Shown here: piece by piece, positions 11,330 to 25,300 of the stretch
Position numbering within the stretch: position 1 is the stretch's first letter
Layout of the letters: each line of letters begins with the position of its first letter
Assembly: GCF_048771995.1 (NCBI RefSeq)
Contig: NC_133026.1
Coordinates: forward strand, 14,472,001-14,536,000
Direction of reading: 5' to 3'
DNA from: Taeniopygia guttata
Lineage: Eukaryota > Chordata > Aves > Passeriformes > Estrildidae
DNA: 64,000 nucleotides
Notes under the pieces: generated by a model
Database searches by the model: none
Told to the model about the DNA's origin: nothing
The model's input: only the letters and a program-made list of their open reading frames with translations
Position numbers and translations under genes: made by a program

Positions 11330-12573
11330 GTAAAATTTGTGTTATTTCTTAAAAGGGAATGAATTTTAATGTGTATTTTAATGTGAATTTTTGCATTCTA
11401 TTTATTTATTTATAGATTTGTTCTCTGACTGCATATTGTATTAAGGTGTTATGATTTTTCTGGATGAGATTATTAGAAGTTTTACATTTATTTGAAGGTT
11501 GTAATAGTTTTATTCTTCCATGTCATAGGGACTTATGTCCTTTTTATTATTTTTGCCTATCTCAAACATTTCAAATTTCATATACCTAATTTGTTACATT
11601 ATATTCATATATATGCGAGCACATTATAGCCCCTCAATATTTTTTGACCTAGAAGGCTTGTCCACTGCTGAAGAAAGCACTATCATTATATCTTATAATT
11701 TATGACTCGCACTGTGCCTCAGTAATTAGGCTCAAAACTCCTCAGGTTAAATGTTTCACAGACCTGGCTGAAAATGCCATTTTATGACCAGTCTAGCAAA
11801 GCATTATTATTTCCAATGATGATGACAGTAAACGGATCATTAAATGGGTCATAATTTTCATATTGTTCCAATAATAAAATATACTTGCATTTTTCAGGCA
11901 ATGAGCTTAATTTTTTTCCGTTACAGTCAACAGGTTTGCTATAATTGATTTCAGTGAAAGAGAGTGAGTTTGTCCAAAAGGACTTTTTGGCTTTTCCAGC
12001 AACAATTACAGGGTTTGCTGCTTTTGGATCATTTTCATAAACTAAATAAGTTGAGGAAGAACATTATGATACCCAGTGAATATTTTACACAAGAGGGCAG
12101 AGTGCTCTTCTGTGTCAGTTCTGCCACTATTTGCACTTCAAGATCCAATCCTAAATTCATTGAAGTATAAATAAAATGGCTAGATATTCCTAACTGATGT
12201 CTAAGGCTCTAACCTCTCACACTGAGCTGAGTAGGATTTGATAAATATTTTTGAGCTATATACTGCAACATGGCAAAATATACTTAAAAGGCCTCCTTAC
12301 TCATTCCCAAGACTCCCACTTAATCCAAGGCAGAACCACAGCTCTACTAACAGATTTAAAGATTGGAGAACAATCTGGAAAAAATCCACAGCTATTTGGG
12401 CCACAATACAGTTTTCAGCTGCTTATGACTACTTGCAGAAGCTAGGTTTTAAAATTATGTTAAAAACTTATGATAAAAAATTAGTCATGGTCTTCTCACA
12501 ATTTCCAATTCATTAGACAAAGTTGTCACTAAGATCAGTTCTGAAAAGTTTGCAATTCTTTATTCAATTTCAG
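11330..12573 (+). other. NRP1: NRP1 intron 16
   Basis: This 1.24-kb AT-rich intron ends in the acceptor TTCAATTTCAG at 12573. Two further polypyrimidine-AG sites (around 11897 and 11926) look usable but are not followed by a supportable exon. No transposable element was recognised. Confidence 0.9.
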
Positions 12574-12860
12574 GGTTTACACCTCCATACCGCACAGGGG
12601 ACGACTATGATGACATCTCCAGGAAGCCAGGCAATGTCCTGAAGACCTTAGATCCAATCCTCATTACCATCATAGCCATGAGTGCACTCGGGGTGCTTTT
12701 AGGAGCCATCTGTGGAGTTGTGCTGTACTGTGCCTGTTGGCACAATGGGATGTCGGAGAGGAACTTGTCTGCATTGGAGAATTATAACTTTGAACTGGTC
12801 GATGGTGTAAAACTGAAAAAAGATAAACTAAACACACAGAATTCATACTCAGAAGCATGA
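12574..12860 (+). CDS. NRP1: Neuropilin-1 terminal exon (17): transmembrane helix and cytoplasmic tail
   Basis: The coding part of the last exon gives 94 whole codons and stops at TGA 12858-12860. A short extracellular stalk (FTPPYRTGDDYDDISRKPGN) leads into the single transmembrane helix, about 12657-12725. The helix holds GVLLGAICG, two overlapping GxxxG steps that drive helix dimerisation in neuropilins. The 44-residue tail includes GMSERNLSALENYNFELVDG and ends YSEA; the final SEA is the class I PDZ ligand bound by GIPC1/synectin, which links the receptor to myosin VI and endocytosis. Length and sequence of helix and tail match vertebrate NRP1 almost exactly and distinguish it from NRP2. 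The gene is intact here. Confidence 0.98.
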
Positions 12861-13881
12861 AGGCATAAAGCAACTGGAGAAGTCAGAGAGTCGGGATGGA
12901 AGGACATAGCTCGGTCGTGCTGGGGAACTGTTGATCTATTACTGTACAGGCTGAAAAGTGCATTGATGACACTGAGCCAAGCTTTTCTCAGGAGCTTCAA
13001 TGAGTGTGTAACCGATGAACATGGACAACAATCTGTGTTAACAACCTGAATCATGTACAGTCTGCTTTTTCTGTTGGTTTTATTTGAAATAATCGAATGC
13101 TGGTGTTGAGACCAAGTATGATTGACTTATAGTTCATTTTGTCTTTTTTTCTCTCCCTCTCTTCTGTTTTCTGTTAATGGATAATTTTGTTTTTACTGTG
13201 CAAAATCCAAGATGCTGTCACAAAATGTATTCAGTGGGGTTCTTTGGATGGACATGCTGTCTGTAGCTCAGTGCCCAGAAAATATTGGAGTAACAGCAAT
13301 TTAGTGGACTTCTGCACCTGTATTTGTGTATAATTGCTCGTGTTGTGCATAGGCAAAGAAGGGTTAGGATGTTTTTGAAAGTACTGCTGCATCAGTACCG
13401 ATATAGCGTGTCAGCTCTGTTTACGAAGCAATACTGTCAAATTTTATTGATGTTTTTCAGTGTTGTACTAAATTTTGTGCTTGTGAACTCCATAAAAGAG
13501 TATGTGCCATCATCAGACACAACTGGTAACCAAGTGTACTGCCTAAAAACTAAACAAAAAAAGTCCTTGGCACTGGCTAGTGTATGTCCTCTCAAGTGCC
13601 TTTTTGTTTGTACTGCTTCTCATTGTGTTAACATTAACTACAGCTTCTCTGCAGTTTCGCCCTTGTCTTTAATCATATTCTGATGGCTCACTGACTAAAA
13701 GAAAAGTATATTTTAGTGTAAGAAAACAGCCTCAGCCAAGGCAAGGGCTAATCAGATTTGACAACCTGGCTTGATTGTTCTGCTTTCTGTATTTCAATTC
13801 ATGTCTCTTGACCCTTTTGTATAAAGCTGCAATATTCCCTTTTATTGTTCTTTCATATAGAATGTATTTTCAAATGTAAAA

Positions 13882-13926
13882 TCTCTCTCCCTTTCTCTTC
13901 TCTTTCTCTCTCTCTTTGTCTCTCTG
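13882..13926 (+). repeat. Pyrimidine (CT) tract in NRP1 3' UTR
   Basis: About 45 nearly uninterrupted C and T bases, mostly CTCT and CTTT units with one G. It is transcribed as part of the NRP1 3' UTR and would be a natural binding tract for PTB-type proteins, though that role is inference. Confidence 0.7.
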
Positions 13927-14873
13927 AGTAGGTTTCATAAGCATTTGCCATTGCCAAGGAAAGAAAACTTCAGCTTTAACTTGCTGGTAATGGCAAAGGA
14001 TTTTATTAGAGTTTGTGTTAAGAAATAAGGGAAAATTCTTAACTTTATCCTCCAAAGTCGAACTTTGGGTTTCTTCTTAACAGCATAAAGTGACAGTATC
14101 TTTTTTCCTGATGTCATGAAACATGTCTTTTATCCTGAGCAGCATGCCTGTTAATTACACTGGGGAAAATGCTTCCCTTACAGAAAAGATTGCCTTTAAA
14201 ATGAGAAACTTTCCTCCTCCTGCCCCTACCTGAACTCGGAGTTCTGTTCTTTCAGTAACCATGTATTTTCATGCTAATCAATGCTAATTGAGCTTAGGAG
14301 TGTGTACTGAGGGCAGAATGAAATCCCACGATGTATGTAGGGTATGTTCTTACCATCATTTTATATCCAATTGGCATTTCATACCAGGAGGTTTCTGTTT
14401 GACCACAAGTGCAGGCAGTGACCAGTGCAGTGAACTGCTAAGCTGTTGAGAAAATGTGCTTGACAATGGTGGGACAATTTTTTTAATATTTTAGGGCAAA
14501 TACTAATGGTTAAATAATATTCAATAGCCTATGCAGCTGGTCCAACAGGGTAAAAAGAAATAAGAGCATGTTTCCTACAGGGGTCTGTACAAGGCAGTGG
14601 GAGAGCAGAGGGGTCATTCCCCTTCTGCAGGTGCAAGGGGAGCCCCTGGGTTTCTGCAGTGACCTGCACACAGCACAGCCATAACGGGGGCAGCATCAGC
14701 CTTCCCCTGGGTATCCACCAACCAGCAGAGAAAACCAGTGCAAACATGGAGAAAGGAACATCTTACCAAGTGCTGAACTCATGCTTTTCCTCATTGAAAT
14801 TCTTGAGTAGAGTCAGGGAAGTGATTGGGACTTTCTGAGTTAGTCTTTTCCAAAATTGCTTTTGTAGAAGAGC

Positions 14874-14879
14874 AATAAA
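14874..14879 (+). terminator. Candidate proximal poly(A) signal AATAAA of NRP1
   Basis: A canonical AATAAA lies about 2.0 kb after the stop codon. The downstream 40 bases are not clearly GT-rich, so it may be weak. Use would remove the conserved-looking distal 3' UTR. Confidence 0.4.
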
Positions 14880-16298
14880 ATATCCTGTCCAGGATTAGGA
14901 TTAAAGAAGGGTTAATTCAGCCTTGAATAGCTTGGAGCAAAAGAATCCACCTCTATTTACACACCATATATTTTGAAGTGCATAATTTCACCAGTATGAA
15001 CTATAAAATAGAAAAATGTAGAAAATCCACTAGTAACCCAGAAATTGAAGAAAAAGGAGGGAGATGGTAGGTGAAAATGAGGTTTGAAGTTGAAAATATT
15101 TTAAAGGATGACCCGGTAGAAAAAAAGGCATGGACAGTTGCTACTTCAGAGGAGTCCTAAAGGCACTGACTATCATGAAAACCCGAACACCCACTTCAGA
15201 TCATCAAACCTTAGATTGATGGAAGAGCTACCTCCCGAGCCTCCCAACCTTGGATCCTCCAAGGGGTGAGACAGTGCACCTAAGGCCTGAAAGTTTTGCC
15301 TAAAAGTTAGTCCATGAGATGTCCCAAGCGACAGACTCACTTTGTCAGAGGTAGAATTTTCATTGGTTTCTAACACTGTAATTGGACCATAATGGCATTG
15401 CAGCAGCTAGTTAATTAACCCAAAGAAGAAAAGGATTTTTCAAAACTATTTTCATCAGACCACCACTGTGTGAGTCAGGAATTAAGAGTCTATTCTCCTT
15501 AGCTGAAAAAACTTCTAGTCCACTAACTTGACTAAGAGCTACATGCTTATATTGCCTTGAAGAGAAAATCCCATTGGGGAGCCCAAGCCCAAAACCTTTT
15601 GAAATGTTCCCACTGATTTCAATAGATTCCAGACCAGCTTTGGTTCTTGATCTATTTGAATAGAAAAGCTGTATTTGGTGGGTTTTTTCCTTCTTTTAAC
15701 ATACTGAGAATAGTGAACATTAAAAAAAATTATCTCCTTTGTGGTCTTCAGACATAACTATGATAATGAGAATCTAGCACTGAAGATTTTATTTCTCTGA
15801 AGGTAATAGAATTAAAGTTACCCTTCCATAAAGGAAAAATGATACTGCAACTTTACATTGAAAAGTATCTTGCACTGATAAATATATTTAAAAAATTATA
15901 TGTTTATAAAGTTATTAATTTGTAAAGGCAGTGTTACAAAATGTTCAGTTTATATTGTTTTAGATTGTTTCATAATTTTTAAAGTGTAAAATAACATATT
16001 TTTTTCTTTATTGAAAAACTATAAAAATCTTCTGTAGTAAAATGATTTCATTTTACTGGTATATTATTGCTTCATGTTTTGTACCATCATAAAACTTTGT
16101 GCAAATTTTTTTTACAGAAATTTTTATTTTCTATGACAATATGACACTTGTAAATTGTTGTTTCAAAATGAACAGCGAAGCCTTAACTTTAAATGACATT
16201 TGTATTCTCAGACACTGAGTAGCATAAAAAACCACATAGAACTGAACTGTAACTTAAATTTCCAAACTATGACTACTACATTCCAAAGAAACAGTTGA

Positions 16299-16304
16299 AT
16301 TAAA
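16299..16304 (+). terminator. Candidate distal poly(A) signal ATTAAA of NRP1
   Basis: The common variant ATTAAA sits just after the block that resembles the end of the mammalian NRP1 3' UTR, with T-rich sequence downstream (16331-16385). Its position gives a 3' UTR of about 3.4 kb. Confidence 0.5.
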
Positions 16305-16344
16305 CATTTTCATAAAATATCCCATAGCTGATGTATTTTATTAT

Positions 16345-19300
16345 ACTAAAATTTATTGGTATTATTAAATGGATGGTTTTATTTAGCATCTTGCCACAAG
16401 CACAGTGTATTTGTTAGTAGGCAGCTCCAGAGGACATCTTGGTGGGTTTGTTCATTGTTTAGGATAGAGGTTTTCACCTTTGCCTGACCCATTCTCTTTC
16501 CTTGCTGGAATACACTCCCACAACCAGCTTTTTAGCCATACAGCTGGGATTTAAGAGGACAAATTTGCCACCACTGCTCCTTGCCATGGGCCACCCAATG
16601 TAACACCCTGTGCAGGTGTCACACGCCCCTTGGGCAGGGGGGAGGTTTACTGCCAAGTCCTGCCCACATTGATGTGTTACTCCACAAAGTCCCTGCTCCT
16701 GTGGTAAGGTTTTCACCAATAAGCTCCCTGCAAATTTCCAGGGGAGTCATCAGGACTTATTCAGCCGTGGCCAAATTTCCCAAGGCAGAGCACAGGTTGA
16801 TGATTGGAGCAAATGCAGACAGGGTGGCCTATTTGGCCTGGTCTGGCATCAGTTGGGTGCCAAATTCACGTGTGGAACACATGGTCATGTGCAGAGAGAC
16901 CTTGACTAAGCTTGCATCCAGATCAGAAGCTTTAGATTCAACATTTCATGCTCTGTGCAATGCTTACCTGTTTTGTTTCCTTTTAATACTCAGCACTCTG
17001 CACATTAAAGTTTGACAAATCTTTTCTTTACATTGCACGCATGAACAAAGCACAGACTGTCAGTATGTCATTAGGTGGAGTATAAACATTTTACTTCAGC
17101 TACTTTACTACTCTTGGGAAAAATACTGTACTTATTACCATATACTTGATCATTGTTAACACTTGAAAGGAATGTATTGAATCTTGTCTCCTCAAGGGAG
17201 CAGCGTTGTGTGTACCTGTTTAAAATGTGAGATGAAACTCCAGCAAGCACCTGAGCAAAATTCCTGCTCAGAGTAGGGATTGCTCCCAAAAGGTGGTTGT
17301 GAAAGTTGCTGTCCATGGAACCACTATACCCAAATTCATTAGAGGTGTACTTCATGGCACTCTGCTTCTGTGATAACTAGCCAAAATTAATGGCAATAGA
17401 ACTGATCAGTGAAAAAGGGAAATCTATAAAGTGAATATGTTGAGGATGAAGCTCAAGAAAGAGAGACAAGTATTTAAAGTTAAGAAAATTCTCTTTCTTT
17501 CATTCAGGGAACATGAATTTGCCTAGAAGCTAACAAGTACTTGGCACTAAACCTTCAGTCTTCCACACTAAATAGGCTGCATAAAGCAAGAACAAAAATG
17601 GTGCCATGCGATCTGAATCACTTTTCAGAATATAACTTGTAAATTTGAAGAAAAAGAGTAGATGGAAATAACAGATGGGTCAGCTACAGACAAACAGTGC
17701 CAGAAGTGCACAGCCATGAGGGTCATGGTCTGTAAGAGGGGCCTGTGGCAGGTAGTGAAAGCAAACCCGTTTATTATTTATCCACTGAAATGTACTATCC
17801 CACATCCAGCAGCCACGTAGTCAGTCCCATTTCCTTTCCTTCTGGCAGGACATAAAATGGCACAGCGAAAGGCAGATGCAGAGGAGAAGGTGGGGGCAGC
17901 ACTGCTGGTGTAAGGTTGTGTGAGCCCCGTGAGCAGCATGGAAATGACAGCAGTGCCCACCTGTGCCACCTGCCCTCGGAGTGAAGCTGCCAGTCCTGGT
18001 GGAAAGGAAGCCCCTCCAGCCTCAGAACCTACCTTTTATGAGGCATATGAAGACCTGACAGGTGCAAGCTAATACAGCCATAATTTGACCCTCACAAGTC
18101 TTGTCATATGTACAATTAGTCCGTTCCCAAGTCGATTCTTCTAAGCTGTTCTGCCAAAGTGAAATGTCAAAGTTGTGTTGGATTTTCAGATTGTAGCATA
18201 TGGACATTACATCCCAGAAGTAGTTCCCTTCCCATTCCTTAATTGTCCTGTCCTTTGCAATACATTATGCCTAAAAGCATATTGGTTCAAGCAACATTAA
18301 TTTATTAGAGCTTTAATTTCCTATTTTATACCATTTTATGCCTCAAGTCACCCATAACCACAATTTTATCTACAAATGTTAAATTGTAACAGAGTATGTC
18401 CGATTTTGTTGGTTTTTTTTTCCTTTGCCATAGGACATGTTGTATAGCTGTTTTATTTGCTGATTAGTCCCCCTGTAGTCCCTAATTGCTTTTCCACAGT
18501 AGGTCAGTTCTCTATATATATTTCCATTCTCACAGGTACACACAATCAAGCTCTAATCTTATCACCTCAGGACTGATGGTGTTTCCACGTTTATAACAGA
18601 AAATCTCATTAAAAAATCTTCTGGCATTTTTCACAGATGGATGGAGTCTTATCATGTGTCCAAACCTAATTCCATCTTCAATAATCATATACTCCTATTT
18701 AAATTTACATTGTTTTTACTCATCTCTCAGACATTTGATTCACATTCCTGTCATCGTACATCATCACTGTGCACTATGCGCTGTATTTTATTACAGATGG
18801 TTGTGTTTCCATAATGAGTGAGGTAGGTCTGAATTGAAAAAGGAATTGCAGTCTTACTGAAGCACTATTGGTACCAGAGAGAGAGGTCTGGTGTTTCTCT
18901 CGAGGGTAGAAGGTAAGGACAAGGTTTGGCAGGGTTTGGCAGGTGCTGCCATGACAAAGACTGAGGGATTCGATGTTGAGTCTGAAGGATAAAGGGCTTG
19001 CCTGAGGAAACAAGTGCTTCTGGTGACAGGAGCTGCTAAGAGAATTACCAGGAAACTCCCTTCGTTTTGACTACTTCATTTTCCCTGACAGAATTAAAAA
19101 AAAACAACTTCACAATGCTAAAAAAAAATCTGCAATATAAAAATGTTTCCAGCATCTGCCAGGCACTTTTTAAATCCACAGGCATGGAAGAAGGGAGTGG
19201 GGGTACCAACCCATCTGTTAGCTGAACCTGAATGGTGGATTACTTAACTCAGAGAGGCAACAGGTGTGGATGTGGCTTTGAAGATCCAGGCAGCATCTCA

Positions 19301-22300
19301 GGGCTGTAACACTGGCATTCTTCATGCATCATTTTCATCTTGAAATCTTTTCACCGTTATTCCCTTTTCTCTGCAACATGTTGGTTTATGCCACTTGTTT
19401 CAAACTAAATTGCCTGGGCTGAACTACTGGCTTGTGTGATCTACTATTAATATATTTTTCTGTAGTGCAATTTCTGATTCATTCACTACTCAAATACTTC
19501 TATATTTCCCTATGCATTACTAAGGAAGGAATAGCCTGAAATAAGCCACCCAATGCCACACATACCATGTGTCAGAAGAGAGAATAACCCACTTTTTCCA
19601 GCACCTCCTCTTCCACATCCCTGCCGGGGATGTGTACTCCATGTCAGAGACTCAGACACTACATCTGTAATAAACAATCTACCTTTCAGGAAGCCTCAGT
19701 GCTTTCAACATCATGCCTGATATCTTTGCATTAATTAAATATTTATATCAATATTCTTACTAAATATTTACTTACTAGCTTTATAACTGTAAGCATACCA
19801 GGGTGGGTCAGTGGGTCACACTCATTTTGCCTTTTGAGACTACTAAGTAGACCACAGTGTTTCATCTTTCTCTACTTTTAAACTGCTAATCTATGTTTCT
19901 CATAGGTCTAGCATCAAGAAAACAAAACAAACAATACAAAAGATAGCTCTATCCACCTTCTATTTACATTACTTTAAAAATCCACTGAATATGTAAAGAA
20001 ATATAAATTTCTTTTTATTTTAAAATATATTTTTGTGGAGTGAAGAGGAAAGTTGTGGAGTGAAGAAGGTAGTATTTGAGATGTCTGTGAAGCAGTAAGG
20101 AGACAGGCCACTGAAACCTTCTGAAAATTAACCTGTAACATCTAGAAAGGGTCAACAAGTCTGCCAAATGATGAGAACACAGGAATATCAAAGTAGGCAA
20201 GTATTGCTTTGACCCCAAGCATGGCTGACAAAATGGAAGAAAAGCAGGAAAACACTTAGTGTTAAGAGTAAATCAGAAAGGACCTTCTTGATCTTGGTTC
20301 TATTAGTTTCTCTTTTAATCAGTCTTCAGAAGATGGGAGGCAAAACAAGGAATGGACTGAACTACAACTTGTTCCCACCTACAAGTCACATGTACTAATC
20401 CATGTTCTAGAGTTACCATGTTGCATATAGGTAAAACTGTCCAAAGGGAAGGCCATGTAAAATCATGGCTCAGGCTGCTACTTCAGCTAAGCAGAAAAGG
20501 GCTGTGGTAAAGTAACTCAGCTGAATTAGAGGTAGAAACACAAGAAAAATAAGAAAAATAAGAAAAAACATCGCATGTTCACATCGTGGTGGTTGGTTGA
20601 ACTTTTTGTTATGATTAAAAACTATGTAGCTGATGACTGTCTAATTGCTTAAAAAGGCCAGGTTTTTGGAATAAAGGGCCCCCCTTTGCACCTGCTTGGG
20701 GACCCTGCATCACTTCAGACCCTCTCCTCACAACCATGCACCTCTGAGACTGAGGCAAGGAGAAGGTGGTACCACAACCCTTCATGTCCAAGGTCACAGG
20801 CCCTCAACACCAAGACCTTTGCATGTTCTCCAAACAGTTATGTGCAGGAAATGATACCATTTTGTACTCATAACCTGCATTTCCAATGCATTTTTCATGC
20901 CCTACACTACATTATCTTCCTTTCTCATTTCTTTGGCCTTTCTTCTTCTTAAGATGAGGGCTGCCACTTAAGCCACATCTCCCCAGGCTCCATCTTGTAC
21001 AGTGCAGGGCGCCCCAGCTCCCATTTACCAGCTTGGGAAGCCCAGTGTGGGATCAGATCTCCCATTCTCTCAGCTGATGCTGCTCCTCTGACCCAGCCTC
21101 TCCTGGCTTGATGATTGTTTTACATCACTACCTTGTTTGCAATGGGAGGTCACCGAAAGTTCACCTGAAATCCGGGCTCTTATTTCACTGCCATAGTCTC
21201 TAGGTGACTAAGGATCATCTTTGCTACTTTTAACAAGTCTTTTCACAATCCGTACCCTTTTCTTCATGCGTACTGAGGTCTTAAAGTGGTCAACTTAAAG
21301 CCATCTATCTTGATAAAGTGGCTGAATTACTGCTGCTGAATGGGAGGCCATTATCTACAATTAGTTTATGGCTCTTAATAGCCATTATTGCAAAAGATGG
21401 ATTTCTCGATAGGGTAAGTGTCTTACCAAAGATCCTGTTAGTAGTCCTGCTTATGAAAACCTGAATTGTAGGTGCTTTCTGGAAAAGATCAGGTTGCTCT
21501 CTAAGTGAAATAAACCATTACCAGCTTATTACTATGGGTAATATATAGGTTATATGTAGTATAATAATCATTATACACTATTTGGTTCTCCTGTGCTGTG
21601 TACTGTATGCAAATGCACGCAGCACTAGATAGACAGACTGAAAAAATGCTGTGAGGATGTCACCATATGGTTTAAGAGAAAAATACCAAACATCTCACAA
21701 CTAGAAGATGTAGTAACTTCCCTCAGAGTAGCAGCTTTTCTTTCTCTGTTTACAGAAGTATGGTGGTTAGAAGAGTTAGAATGTGTGCCCTGCCAATTCA
21801 TTGGAGAAAACTATGGATTTATGAATCTCCTTGAGGAAGTGCCTCCTGATGAAGGACACAAAGGAGCAGAGAGTAGAGGCTGAGTAGATGGGGTCATGAA
21901 CTTCATTTTACTTCTCATCATGAGTAATAGTGCTAAACTGATAGTCAGTCAGATCTCTCATTTTCTTTAATTTAACGCCATACTTCTTGCTCCTTGCATT
22001 ACTGACCCCACATTATAACTGAACCATGCGTTTTATTACAATCCTAAGCACTGATTTAAATGCACGAGAAGATTTCACTGCTTTTTATACTGAACAGTTA
22101 TGTGGGGTAAGTTTTGTTCTTTTCACATGAAGAGGAAATTCAGAGCTAACAACTTGTGTAATTTTAATCAAGTCTCATTTCATACAGGCTGTGAACTTTA
22201 ATATGGATTGCTGTTTCTTCTGGGTTTCAAATACAGTGTACAGTTCAACACAAGCCTGACCTTTGTGGTTTCATATAGGCACATACTTGCTAAAGTCACT

Positions 22301-25300
22301 TCATTAGACATCAATGGCAATAGAGCTTTCAACCTTGTTGCCAACTTTCTTCAGAGCTGCTGCTGATTAGCAATATATACATATTAACCAATGTCACATT
22401 GTTCATGATTAAATATCGAAAGCACATATATGTACATATCTGCTGAGATGCAGCTGTGGTTCTACATCAGAAAGTGAAGGAGCACTAGAAGCACTAGAAT
22501 GGAGTGTTTGTCTAAAAGTAAAGGTGTGTGCAGTTACTTAATATCTGAAGGCTTTAGTCAGGTTTGTGGATTGCTTCTGATGGTATAATGCATTTCAAAA
22601 TGCAAAGAGCTTCTCTACAAGTAGAAGTATTTTCAGGCTGCTCTTTCTGCTCTTTTAGTTCACTTCCTAATTCAGATTTGAGAAAGTCTTTAGTTTGGCA
22701 AATACTTTGCTCTACTATTTTAGGCATGTAATATTCTTTGAGATAAATGAATTTGTATTTAGTATTTATATTTGGATAGTCCCTACAGGATTACAATTCA
22801 TGGTCCTGTAAAGCTAATCGTTATTAAAAGATACAGAAAATGTGCTTTCCAACCTCACAGAGAAGAGCTGTAATGGCTGCTGTGACCACAGGTGGTTCTG
22901 AACACAGTGTGTTCATCAAGTGCCTCTGTTTCCAGCTCTGTCTCTTGTATTTTCCAGAGCAGTTACTGGATTTTAGGATCAATATATCAAAAGCTTGGGA
23001 TGCTAAGAAAAAATGTGGTCAATTAGTCTTCAAGAGTAGCATCCAGCTTGTCTATTACTGGCTATGTTGGACATCATGTCCAAACTGTGAGTTTCATTCA
23101 CTGTTTTAAACACCTTCCTGATGGGGTGAATAATTTTTCCTTTACAGCCCCAGTTTCTCTTGTCTGTACAGTAGCTTGAATTAATAGTTTGGATTTAAGG
23201 ACTTATATTTAGATGGATAAAATTAAATGAAAAAAAAAAAAACAAACTTCTAATCATTTCTAACTACGTGCAAAGTAGTTGTGGCTTTGGTTTTACCAAG
23301 GACAAGGATCTTAACTCCACTGACTGATTTTTACCATAGCTTGTTTTGACATCTGAAAGCATTGTGCACCTGCTAGTCAGTGAGCACAATCAAAATTTCA
23401 CCACCTAGGCCATAGTAGGAGTCTCAGAACCTACTGGCTCAGGTTTGGTAATAGATGCAAATACTGTTTGAAGGTAGGTAGAACACTGGATCCTTCATCA
23501 CTGTGTCAGCCACTGCTACTTCCAGATTTATGATATGCCTTGAAGAAGAAGAAGCTTTATCCTACCCTCATACTTAGGTAACCTTGGGTCTAGTCATGTC
23601 TTTATTCAGAGTCTAGAACTAAGAATTCAACCTGTTTTTTTATAGGTCTGCTAAATTTGCTTCCTAAATTGGCTTTGCTCTGGCTCTACAAGGTAATTAT
23701 AGTGTTTCCTACAGTGCTGCAGTTCAGACCCATAGTCACCTACCTCACAATCATCTATTCATTTTCTCACTTCTTTTTGTGTTTTGGTTTTGTTCTGATC
23801 TATGTGTGTAACTTCACATAAAGCTGAGGGTTTTCTTCTCAGAGATTTGCTGTACCTACAGTTTTATTCTCTTCTAACTCTGTGAATAAAAAACATCTAT
23901 TTCAGAGGTGCAGCTCTTAATTCTCTTCAGGAAGTCTCAAACTTCTGAAACTTACAACTTTATTTTATAACTTCACATACATTTCTAACCATTACTTTAG
24001 ATAGTTTGTTAAGTATTTTTCTCAGCAACAAGAATACTTATGTCCATGACAGGCAGCATGAGGATGACCCAAAATCATAATCTGCTTTTAATACAGAAAA
24101 AGGCTTAGTAACTATATTAATGAAACCTGTCAGAACCCTGAAATGAGCTGGAAGAAACTATCATCAGAAGTGTTAGTAAGAATTATTACAGTTATTATTA
24201 TTGACACCATTGTGCTTGCAGCAAACCTCCAGTTCTTTTCTGATTGTTTTTTATTAGGAAAAATCATGCTTCTTATCTGAACGTATATTTTAACAAAAGA
24301 GCCTTGACATGTCTTGTTTCTTTTTGCATTTATGTGGGCAAACAGGACCAGTCCCAGTAGATGCCATGTAAATCACCACATTGAAGAATCTTGTTCTGAT
24401 GTTTTGGTGTATGCTACACTAAAGAAACAGGTACTCATATTATTTTCATGTTACTTTTCAATATATTTGCAAATGTCTATGGTTCATATTATAGCAACTT
24501 CCAAGAACAGTTTCTGTTTCTCCATCTTCACTGTGCAGAACAAAGATAAAGATTTTCTGAGTCTCTCTTCAATCATTCTTAAAAAAACACTTTTTTTTTT
24601 CTTTTATGATTATTGTCTCAGGTTAGTGCATGTTCTAAAGCAAATATGAGTGTGTACAGGAGACATCAGTGGTCTCTTAGGTGCATATGTTATCAAATGT
24701 CTGAAGATATTGTGCAAACAAAATGCACAGAGGATAGAGAAATGGAAAATGGCTAGTCACTTCCAAGTCCTTTAAATCAGAGTAATCGGACATCCCCAAA
24801 TCTGCTGAGCTATGCTGGAGCTGCAGAAAGTACAGAGCAGTCAAAATGTCACTGCTCTCCCTGCTAATGGTGCTGCCAGACCCCGTTTGACAGGTCTAAC
24901 TCAAGTAAAGCAGCACAGAAAGTTAGATGGAGTTTTTTTGAGCAATGTTCAGGGCCACTGCTCACTCTTGCCACTGAAAAACAATGTCAGTGTCTTAGAG
25001 GACTGCTAGCAGAGAAGTAGTAGGAGCCATAGTAAAAAAGACTGTAGAAAAAATTGAAAATACAAAGTTAATGTTAACTGATGGGAGAAGCAGAGAAGAC
25101 TGGCCATTAACACTCACACAGGCTTTCAAATATGAAATAATCATTATAACTGTTTGCAAAGACCACAGTTTCAGCCTTTTATCCTTGCAGCTTAGCTATA
25201 TCTCCTAGCACTGAATCTATTTTTACATTCAATGAAGTATATTTGTTGACTTTACTGTTTGAAAACCAGGATCTGTAGGTTTGTAATGTACATTCAGAAT

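Larger units (their letters stand above)
12861..16325 (+). other. NRP1: NRP1 3' UTR (distal end inferred)
   Basis: The sequence after the NRP1 stop is AT-rich and contains no recognised repeat. It includes a pyrimidine tract at 13882, a lineage-specific-looking GC patch at about 14525-14760, and a very AT-rich distal block from about 15840. The distal part (about 16120-16290, with phrases such as 'aacagcgaagccttaacttt' and 'cattccaaagaaacag') matches my memory of the last part of the mammalian NRP1 3' UTR, so I place the end just after the ATTAAA at 16299. The exact cleavage position is inferred. Small open frames inside it (13324-13683, for example) are not supported as genes. Confidence 0.7.

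Noticed and set aside
11891..11930. Extra 3' splice-site-like sequences in NRP1 intron 16
   Set aside because: Polypyrimidine-AG strings at about 11897 and 11926 are not followed by an in-frame exon with a donor; treated as decoys.
16581..17015. 144-codon open frame, the longest in the window
   Set aside because: It overlaps frames on the other strand, has no domain, signal peptide or splice context, and lies in intergenic DNA after the NRP1 3' end. Chance is the simplest explanation.
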